Below, piece by piece: positions 33,997-39,404 of a stretch of 39,404 nt of DNA. The position numbers and the translations under genes were made by a program. Each line of letters starts with the position of its first letter. Positions within the stretch are counted from its first letter, which is position 1. Below the pieces are notes generated by a model. The model saw nothing but the letters and a program-made list of their open reading frames with translations, was not told the origin of the DNA and did no database searches. This DNA is from Ruminococcus sp. (GTDB lineage Bacteria; Bacillota; Clostridia; Oscillospirales; Ruminococcaceae), in the NCBI GenBank assembly GCA_017649325.1, contig JAGCHA010000107.1:1-39404 (forward strand), in the 5' to 3' direction.

Positions 33997-34031
33997 GCGG
34001 TGCTGACCAATTAGGTCAGCACCGCTTTTTT
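33997..34031 (+). terminator. intrinsic terminator of the lacI-type operon
   Basis: GCGGTGCTGACC (33997-34008), AATTA loop, GGTCAGCACCGC (34014-34025) and T6 (34026-34031). A textbook intrinsic terminator. Confidence 0.95.
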
Positions 34032-34062
34032 GCTGTAAGATATCTGCGAAGCTTGCCTGTTT

Positions 34063-34095
34063 TTGACATCTTTCGCGCAGATGAAGTGGTATAAT
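34063..34095 (+). promoter_or_regulatory. promoter region of the spoIIA operon
   Basis: A perfect TTGACA (34063-34068) stands 21 bp from TATAAT (34090-34095), which has TGG directly before it (extended -10). 21 bp is too long for normal sigma-A contact, so either the -10 works alone or another sigma factor is used. In B. subtilis this operon is read by sigma-H; I see no good sigma-H match. Confidence 0.55.
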
Positions 34096-34128
34096 AGAGC
34101 AAATTGATTAAGAACGGAGGTTAAAAGC

Positions 34129-34434
34129 TTGAATATCGACATAAGATCCGAAAAAGGTATGGCGATCGCTGTGCTGAAAGGCGAGATAGACCACCATTCA
34201 GCCAAAAAAGCCCGTGAGCAGCTCGACTGCTTCATCATCAATATGCAGCCCGATGTCCTCGCTATGGACATGAGCGCCATAACTTTCATGGACAGCTCGG
34301 GGATCGGGCTCATTATGGGCAGACAGAAGCTGATGAAGGAGTGCGGCGGACGGCTCGAGGTGCGAAGTCCGCAGGAGAGCATACGCCGCGTACTGAGACT
34401 TGCGGGGATAGAACGCATAGTCAGGATCACTTGA
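34129..34434 (+). CDS. spoIIAA: SpoIIAA, anti-anti-sigma-F factor
   Basis: A 101-residue STAS-domain protein. The phosphorylation site is in FMDSSGIGLIMGR (Ser57, equivalent to Ser58 of B. subtilis). Unphosphorylated SpoIIAA releases sigma-F from SpoIIAB in the forespore. The start is TTG at 34129, with GGAGG about 9 nt ahead. It is first in the conserved spoIIAA-spoIIAB-sigF operon. Confidence 0.95.
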   Translation: MNIDIRSEKGMAIAVLKGEIDHHSAKKAREQLDCFIINMQPDVLAMDMSAITFMDSSGIGLIMGRQKLMKECGGRLEVRSPQESIRRVLRLAGIERIVRIT

Positions 34435-34447
34435 TTGGAGGCATATC

Positions 34448-34885
34448 ATGGAAATACTTAACGAGATAAGATTCAGTATGCCGTCGCTCTCACAGAATGA
34501 GAGTGCGGCAAGGGCGGCAGTCTCGTCCTTTATAGTGCAGGCTGACCCTACAGTCGAGGAGCTCTCGGACATTCGCACGGCGGTATCCGAGGCGGTGACA
34601 AACGCCATTGTCCACGGCTACCGCGGAACAAGCGGCAGGATCGACCTTGTGGTGAGACTGCTGCCCGAGCGCGAGATATACATACGCGTAAAGGACTGCG
34701 GCTGCGGTATCGCAGACGTGAAAAAGGCTATGGAGCCTCTGTTCACCACGGCTCCCGAGGAGGAGCGCTCGGGGCTCGGCTTTTCGGTCATGGAGTCGTT
34801 CATGGACAAGCTGTCCGTCAGGAGCGAGGTCGGACGCGGCACGACTGTGACAATGCGAAAGAAGCTGTCGGTGCATGGGGGCTGA
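34448..34885 (+). CDS. spoIIAB: SpoIIAB, anti-sigma-F factor and kinase
   Basis: A 145-residue GHKL-type kinase. The N box is EAVTNAIVHGY, the G1 box DCGCGI and the G2 box RSGLGFSVM. It binds and holds sigma-F and phosphorylates SpoIIAA. TGGAGG precedes the ATG, 13 bp after spoIIAA. The end overlaps sigF by 11 bp. Confidence 0.96.
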   Translation: MEILNEIRFSMPSLSQNESAARAAVSSFIVQADPTVEELSDIRTAVSEAVTNAIVHGYRGTSGRIDLVVRLLPEREIYIRVKDCGCGIADVKKAMEPLFTTAPEEERSGLGFSVMESFMDKLSVRSEVGRGTTVTMRKKLSVHGG

Positions 34886-35534
34886 GTTGAAACAGCCTCT
34901 CGCCGAGGAAAACCTCGGGCTCGTTCACCTCTGCGCAAACCGTTTCCGCGGGCGCGGTATAGACTACGACGACCTATACTCCGCGGGATGTCTGGGGCTG
35001 TTGAAAGCCGTGAAGGCATTCGACCGCGACCGCGGCGTGAAGTTCTCGACCTATGCTGTGCCTGTGATACTCGGTGAAATAAAAAGGCTTTTCCGCGACG
35101 GCGGCTGCATCCGCGTCAGCCGAAGCCTCAAAGAGCTCGGTATGCGCTTACAGCGGGTCTGTGCGGAGTTCGTACAGCGCGAAGGCAGAGAACCCGCAAT
35201 AAGCGAGCTTGCGGAGCTTACGGGCGAGGACGCCGGTGACATCACAGATGCTCTTTGCGCCGCTCAGCCGCTGATATCGCTGACGGCTCCCGATGACGGC
35301 GAGGGACAACTCGACGTCCCCGTGGAAGCTCCCGATGAGGCGATAACCGACCTGCTCGCACTGCGGCAGATAATGGCGGCTCTCCCCGACGAGGACAGGA
35401 CCCTGCTCGAGCTGCGGTACTTCCGCGGGCTGACACAGTCGAAAACAGCGAAGCTGCTGGGTATCACGCAGGTCCAGGTCTCGCGGCGCGAAAAAAAGCT
35501 CCTCACGCATATGCGGGAGGAGCTGCTGACGTAG
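34875..35534 (+). CDS. sigF: RNA polymerase sigma-F, forespore-specific
   Basis: A 219-residue sigma-70-family factor with region 2 (YDDLYSAGCLGLLKAVKAFD and FSTYAVPVILGEIKRLFRDG), region 3 and region 4 with its helix-turn-helix (TQSKTAKLLGITQVQVSRREKK). It is the first compartment-specific sigma of sporulation. The ATG overlaps spoIIAB by 11 bp. The last 15 codons encode, on the opposite strand, a terminator for hemW. The stop is one base from the hemW stop in a tail-to-tail arrangement. Confidence 0.95.
   Translation: MGAELKQPLAEENLGLVHLCANRFRGRGIDYDDLYSAGCLGLLKAVKAFDRDRGVKFSTYAVPVILGEIKRLFRDGGCIRVSRSLKELGMRLQRVCAEFVQREGREPAISELAELTGEDAGDITDALCAAQPLISLTAPDDGEGQLDVPVEAPDEAITDLLALRQIMAALPDEDRTLLELRYFRGLTQSKTAKLLGITQVQVSRREKKLLTHMREELLT
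35491..35524 (-). terminator. hemW terminator inside the sigF coding sequence
   Basis: On the minus strand AGCTCCTC (35524-35517), an inner GCATATGC, GAGGAGCT (35504-35497) and a T-run of seven (35497-35491). It lies 12 bp past the hemW stop and wholly within the sigF codons EKKLLTHMREELL. Confidence 0.8.
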
Positions 35535-35535
35535 C

Positions 35536-36630
35536 TCAGAATATCAGCCTTTCAATTACCTGATTCGACACAAGGAAACCCTCGGGTGTGAGCGAAACGC
35601 GCTCGCCGTCGAAGTTCACGAAGCCCGCCTTTATGAGGGGCGGGAGCTTCCTTTCTATCTCGGAGCGGTGCTCGTGTACGTCCGCGAGTACAAGCCCCTC
35701 CGTCAGCCGCAGCCGCAGCATTGCGTACTCCTCAAAGCCGCAGGGGTGCTCGTCTGTGACCTCCGCGGGCTGTATGTCAGAGGAGATGAAGCTGTCGAGG
35801 TCGCGCGGGACAGCAAATCTCTTCCCGCCATAGCATGAGTGGGCGGCTGGGCCGATGCCGAGATAGTCACTACATTTCCAGTAGCGGCAGTTGTGGCAGC
35901 TCTCATAGCCCTGCTTCGCGAAGTTCGAGACCTCGTACTGCCCGAAACCGCGTCTGCCGAGCTCGCGCACCGCAAGCAGATAGAGCTCCGCGGACGCGTC
36001 TTCGTCGGGCAGTGAGGAGCGTACCTCGCCGCAGTCAAACGGCGTGCCATCCTCTATCTTGAGGATATAGGCGGAGATGTGCTGTATGGGCAGCTCAGTG
36101 AGCTGTGCTATCGAAGTGGTGAGGCTCTCGGGAGTCTGTGACGGTATGCCGAGCATCAGGTCGCAGGAGATATTTCCGAAGCCCGCCTCAGCTGCGTCAC
36201 AGACGGCGCGGGCGGCACGCTCGGCGGTGTGGGTGCGTCCGAGGAGCTTCAGCTCTGCGTCCGACATCGACTGCACGCCTACGGAAAGCCTGTTTATGCC
36301 GGATTTGCGCAGCTCTGCGAGCTTTTCGGGAGTGAGGGTATTTGGGTTGGCTTCGAGTGTTATCTCAGCGTGCGGGTCGAGGGCGAAGCTCCGCCCGACC
36401 TCAGCGATGATATTTCCGAGCTGCTCCGACGTCAGGAGCGAGGGCGTGCCTCCGCCGAAGTAGACGGTGTCGACCGTGCGGAACTTGTCCGAATAGTGCC
36501 GTATATTGCGCAATACCGCCTCAACGTAAAGCTCCGCCTGCACCTTGCTGTAGCAGACGGAGTAAAAGTCGCAGTATCCGCACTTTTTCCCGCAGAACGG
36601 GACGTGGATATAGATACCGAGTGTATTCAT
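35536..36630 (-). CDS. hemW: HemW-type radical SAM protein (heme chaperone)
   Basis: A 364-residue radical SAM protein. The 4Fe-4S cluster ligands are Cys13, Cys17 and Cys20 in FCGKKCGYCDF. The fourth Cys found in oxygen-independent coproporphyrinogen oxidase HemN is absent, placing it with HemW, which transfers heme into client proteins. Further signatures are YFGGGTPSLL, LEANPNTLTPEKL and RLSVGVQSMSD. The start at 36630 (MNTLGIYIHVPFC) is the family's; it overlaps the upstream zinc-ribbon gene in ATGA. A longer in-frame extension lies within that gene and is not used. Confidence 0.93.
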   Translation of the reverse strand: MNTLGIYIHVPFCGKKCGYCDFYSVCYSKVQAELYVEAVLRNIRHYSDKFRTVDTVYFGGGTPSLLTSEQLGNIIAEVGRSFALDPHAEITLEANPNTLTPEKLAELRKSGINRLSVGVQSMSDAELKLLGRTHTAERAARAVCDAAEAGFGNISCDLMLGIPSQTPESLTTSIAQLTELPIQHISAYILKIEDGTPFDCGEVRSSLPDEDASAELYLLAVRELGRRGFGQYEVSNFAKQGYESCHNCRYWKCSDYLGIGPAAHSCYGGKRFAVPRDLDSFISSDIQPAEVTDEHPCGFEEYAMLRLRLTEGLVLADVHEHRSEIERKLPPLIKAGFVNFDGERVSLTPEGFLVSNQVIERLIF

Positions 36631-36980
36631 TCTACAGGGTCTACCCTTATCGCAGGCTCGAGCTTGAAGCAGAATGCGTTCACGAGACGCGGCACAATGA
36701 ATTTCAGCAGGAGCAGTCCTATGCATATCGGCAGCTCACAGTGCGCGAGCCATTCGTGCTGTGTGCCGAGGAGTTTCGGCGCGTAGAGGTACATTCCGAC
36801 TATGCCCGCAAACATGATGATGCTGAACAGTGCATTGAACACGGTCGCGCCCTTGCCGTTGACGACACGTCTGCCGCACTTCATGCAGACCTTGCCGCGC
36901 GAGTTGAGCTGACCAGCCATAGCCTTGGATATCGGGTTGAATGATTTTTCCCCGCAGTGGGGACAACTGTATATGCTCAT
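36627..36980 (-). CDS. zinc-ribbon membrane protein, unknown role
   Basis: A 117-residue protein. The N-terminal zinc ribbon has CPHC and, 25 residues on, CMKC. Two hydrophobic helices (about 46-67 and 80-98) follow. This resembles small clostridial membrane proteins with a cytosolic zinc ribbon; the function is unknown. AAGGAAAAAAT precedes the ATG at 36980. It is coupled to hemW downstream by ATGA and follows another small membrane gene after 13 bp, so the three form one unit. Confidence 0.8.
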   Translation of the reverse strand: MSIYSCPHCGEKSFNPISKAMAGQLNSRGKVCMKCGRRVVNGKGATVFNALFSIIMFAGIVGMYLYAPKLLGTQHEWLAHCELPICIGLLLLKFIVPRLVNAFCFKLEPAIRVDPVE

Positions 36981-36993
36981 ATTTTTTCCTTTC

Positions 36994-37440
36994 TTATTCC
37001 TTTGCTGTGACCGCGACCTCACGCTCGGGGAGCTCCCTTGCGAGCGGTGCTTCCTTGGGCTCTTTCAGCTCGGGGACTTCCTTTGTCATCGGGACTTCCC
37101 TCAGCCAGCGGAGAGGTCGGCGTTTTTTCTTTTTACGGGCTTTTTTGCGTCCGCAGAGGATACGGTGGTCGTTGAGCACGAACGCTCCTATCGCCAGCAG
37201 AACTGCGGTCAGCAAAGCACATTTGAAGTTGACCGCCTCGCATTTCCAGCCTGCGTATATGACCAGTCCCATTATTATCGGGTAGACTATCAGCGGTATC
37301 TCACGCAGAGTCACCCTCACAGAGCGGAAAAAGTTGCGTGAAGAAGCCTTATCCGACGGCGAGCCCTCCGACATCACACACACGACGCATACTATCAGAA
37401 ATACGACCGCCGTCTCAGTCATTATCAGGTTTGTAAGCAT
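36994..37440 (-). CDS. small membrane protein with a charged tail, unknown
   Basis: A 148-residue protein I do not recognise. It has about three membrane helices: 5-24, 48-65 and 72-92. A strongly basic run (RKKARKKKKRR, about 97-107) follows and then an acidic, Pro/Glu-rich tail with repeated EVP/ELPE-type units. AAAGGAG precedes the ATG. It lies about 97 bp after lepA and 13 bp before the zinc-ribbon gene, so it is in the lepA-hemW unit. The tail may bind another protein or nucleic acid; that is a guess. Confidence 0.7.
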   Translation of the reverse strand: MLTNLIMTETAVVFLIVCVVCVMSEGSPSDKASSRNFFRSVRVTLREIPLIVYPIIMGLVIYAGWKCEAVNFKCALLTAVLLAIGAFVLNDHRILCGRKKARKKKKRRPLRWLREVPMTKEVPELKEPKEAPLARELPEREVAVTAKE

Positions 37441-37537
37441 TTTTCCGCTCCTTTCGCCGTGGTATACGTTTCAGGGGCTGCCTCCGGCAGTCCGTATTTA
37501 TCTGATGGCGGCCGCCCCAAAGGCGCCCTTAAGGTGA

Positions 37538-39340
37538 TCACGAATCGAGCTTGAGAACGCTCATGAACGCCTCCTGCGGTACCTCTACGGTACCGAGCTG
37601 GCGCATACGCTTCTTGCCTTCCTTCTGCTTTTCGAGCAGCTTCTTCTTTCGCGTGATATCGCCGCCGTAGCACTTCGCAAGAACGTCCTTGCGCATCGCC
37701 TTGACCGTCTCGCGGGCGATTATCTTGCCGCCTATCGCCGCCTGTATCGGGACTTCAAACATCTGGCGCGGTATGTTCTCCTTGAGCTTTTCAGCTATTT
37801 TCCGCGCTCTCGGATATGCGCTGTCCGCGTGTATTATGAAGCTCAGCGCGTCGACTATCTCGCCGTTGAGCAGAATGTCGAGCTTTACGAGCTTGGACGG
37901 TGTGTAGCCGAGCATCTCGTAGTCGAAGCTCGCATAGCCCTTCGTGCGCGACTTCAGCACGTCGAAGAAGTCGTAAACTATCTCGTTCAGCGGGAGCTCA
38001 TAGTGGAGCTCAACACGCGTATCATCAAGGTATTTCATGTCCTTGAACACGCCTCGCCTGTCCTGACAGAGCTCCATGATGTTGCCGACATAGTCCGACG
38101 GCGAGAGTATGCTCGCCTTGACCATCGGCTCCTCCGCAGTCTGTATGAGGGCCGGGTCGGGGTAGTTGGTGGGGTTGTCGATGTACTTCACTTCGCCGTT
38201 TGTGAAGGTTACCTTGTATATTACCGACGGAGCTGTCGTGATGAGGTCGAGGTTGTACTCGCGCTCAAGGCGCTCCTGTATTATGTCCATGTGCAGAAGT
38301 CCGAGGAAGCCGCAGCGGAATCCGAATCCGAGCGCTATCGACGTCTCGGGCTCGAAGGAGAGCGACGCGTCGTTGAGCTGGAGCTTCTCGAGAGCTTCGC
38401 GGAGGTCTCCGTATTTCGCGCCGTCTGCAGGGTATATTCCCGAGAATACCATGGGGTTGACCTTGCGGTAGCCCGGGAGCGGCTCGTCGCAGGGGGCATC
38501 GTCGTTGGTGACGGTGTCGCCGACGCGGGTGTCGCCGATGGACTTGATAGATGCCGCGATATAGCCAACTTCGCCCGCTTCGAGCGAGCCGTTGTTCACA
38601 AGGCTGGTCGCATCCATGAAGCCTGCCTCAACTACGTTGAAAACAGCTCCAGTAGCCATGAGGCGAATGTTGTCACCGACCTTCACGCGCCCCTCTTTTA
38701 CGCGGACGTAGATGATAACGCCCTTGTAGGAATCGTAGTAGCTGTCGAAAATAAGGGCTTTGAGCGGCTTTTCGATGTCGCCCTTGGGGGCGGGTATGTC
38801 CGTGACGATGCGCTCAAGCACCTCCTCGATGTTTATGCCCATTTTCGCGGAAATACGCGGCGCGTCCATTGCGGGGATGCCTATCACGTTCTCGACCTCG
38901 TTGCATACGCGCTCGGGGTCTGCGGAGGGCAGGTCTATCTTGTTTACGACGGGCACTACCTCGAGGTCGTGCTCTATCGCAAGGTAGGTGTTCGCGAGGG
39001 TCTGCGCCTCGATTCCCTGTGAGGCGTCAACGACGAGTATCGCTCCCTCGCACGCCGCCAGTGAGCGGCTGACCTCGTAGTTGAAGTCGACGTGGCCCGG
39101 GGTGTCGATGAGGTTGAAGATGTAGTCCTCGCCGTCCTTTGCGGTGTACTTTAAGCGGACTGCGCGAGCCTTTATCGTAATGCCGCGCTCGCGCTCGATG
39201 TCCATATTGTCGAGGAGCTGGTCCTCCATGTCGCGCACCGCCACCGTCTCCGTCTTTTCGAGGATACGGTCGGCAAGCGTCGATTTGCCGTGGTCTATGT
39301 GAGCTATACTGCAGAAATTCCTTATCTTTTCGTTAGCCAA
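37538..39340 (-). CDS. lepA: LepA, elongation factor 4 (back-translocase GTPase)
   Basis: A full-length 600-residue translational GTPase: G1 [10 protein letters not shown]3 DTPGHVDF, G4 NKIDLP, domain II, and the LepA-specific C-terminal domain with [16 protein letters not shown]. It acts on stalled or mistranslocated ribosomes and in initiation. The start codon is TTG at 39340 with GAGAGG 9 nt ahead. hemW often follows lepA directly in Firmicutes; here two small membrane genes lie between. A -10 TATAAT for it lies at 39388-39383. Confidence 0.97.
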   Translation of the reverse strand: MANEKIRNFCSIAHIDHGKSTLADRILEKTETVAVRDMEDQLLDNMDIERERGITIKARAVRLKYTAKDGEDYIFNLIDTPGHVDFNYEVSRSLAACEGAILVVDASQGIEAQTLANTYLAIEHDLEVVPVVNKIDLPSADPERVCNEVENVIGIPAMDAPRISAKMGINIEEVLERIVTDIPAPKGDIEKPLKALIFDSYYDSYKGVIIYVRVKEGRVKVGDNIRLMATGAVFNVVEAGFMDATSLVNNGSLEAGEVGYIAASIKSIGDTRVGDTVTNDDAPCDEPLPGYRKVNPMVFSGIYPADGAKYGDLREALEKLQLNDASLSFEPETSIALGFGFRCGFLGLLHMDIIQERLEREYNLDLITTAPSVIYKVTFTNGEVKYIDNPTNYPDPALIQTAEEPMVKASILSPSDYVGNIMELCQDRRGVFKDMKYLDDTRVELHYELPLNEIVYDFFDVLKSRTKGYASFDYEMLGYTPSKLVKLDILLNGEIVDALSFIIHADSAYPRARKIAEKLKENIPRQMFEVPIQAAIGGKIIARETVKAMRKDVLAKCYGGDITRKKKLLEKQKEGKKRMRQLGTVEVPQEAFMSVLKLDS

Positions 39341-39382
39341 AACGATACCTCTCTTCGCGTGACCGCATATTTATACAGTATA

Positions 39383-39388
39383 ATTATA
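39383..39388 (-). promoter_or_regulatory. -10 element of the lepA promoter, -35 outside
   Basis: Minus strand TATAAT, 42 bp before the TTG start. With a 17-bp spacer the -35 would fall just past the right edge of the window, so it cannot be checked here. Confidence 0.55.
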
Positions 39389-39404
39389 GCATAAAGCCGA
39401 AGAG

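Noticed and set aside
37829..39022. A 397-codon open frame antisense to lepA
   Set aside because: Shadow of lepA; no family motifs and no Shine-Dalgarno.
1..39404. CRISPR arrays, tRNA, rRNA or insertion sequences
   Set aside because: I saw no regularly spaced repeats, no tRNA-like cloverleaf and no transposase or integrase gene in any frame.

Overview
The window is a chromosomal segment of a G+C-rich, endospore-lineage Firmicute, most likely a Ruminococcus-like member of the Oscillospiraceae. This rests on the SpoIIAA-SpoIIAB-SigF operon, the MurT/GatD pair, Thr-rich lipoprotein linkers, the gene order rplS-lepB-rbgA-rnhB-yraN, and intergenic multi-hairpin repeats. It is an inference from gene content, not from a database match.

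Layout. 1-640: the 3' end of an A+T-rich unknown gene and a truncated mini-ORF, ending at a perfect ParB-binding parS site (670-685). 1020-4876 (+): a Ca2+-type P-type ATPase and an ArsB/NhaD-type permease. 4973-15003 (-): a long run of core genes, read from high to low coordinate: rplS with a structured leader, two signal peptidases, a Nudix hydrolase, rbgA, rnhB, yraN, thrC, a metallophosphoesterase, then tig, clpP and clpX. 15146-19113 (-): a second run with a DUF896 protein, cytidine deaminase, a B12-binding radical SAM protein, its DUF2344 partner and a methyltransferase. 19295-25093 (+): one 1932-residue gene for a DUF4011 / superfamily 1 helicase / Vsr-like / DUF3320 protein, related to the predicted anti-phage Hhe proteins. 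25094-25430: an array of perfect hairpins with no gene. 25431-30604 (+): a cell-wall operon of murT, gatD, a GH25 lysozyme lipoprotein, a penicillin-binding lipoprotein and a small protein. 30800-34031 (+): a LacI regulator, a DUF5662 protein and a GH3 lipoprotein. 34063-35534 (+): the sigma-F operon. 35536-39404 (-): lepA, two small membrane proteins and hemW.

How it works together. Most of the window is housekeeping: proteostasis (trigger factor, ClpXP, LepA), ribosome maturation (L19, RbgA), protein export (two LepB), and wall synthesis and remodelling (MurT/GatD amidation, GH25, PBP, GH3). The non-core pieces are the A+T-rich left edge, the solitary giant helicase with a nuclease domain that appears to lack its catalytic acid, the hairpin repeats, and the unrecognised small genes. 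The points most worth a second look are the parS site, the giant helicase, a hemW terminator written inside the sigF coding sequence, the rplS leader, and the cell-wall operon with its small terminal gene.
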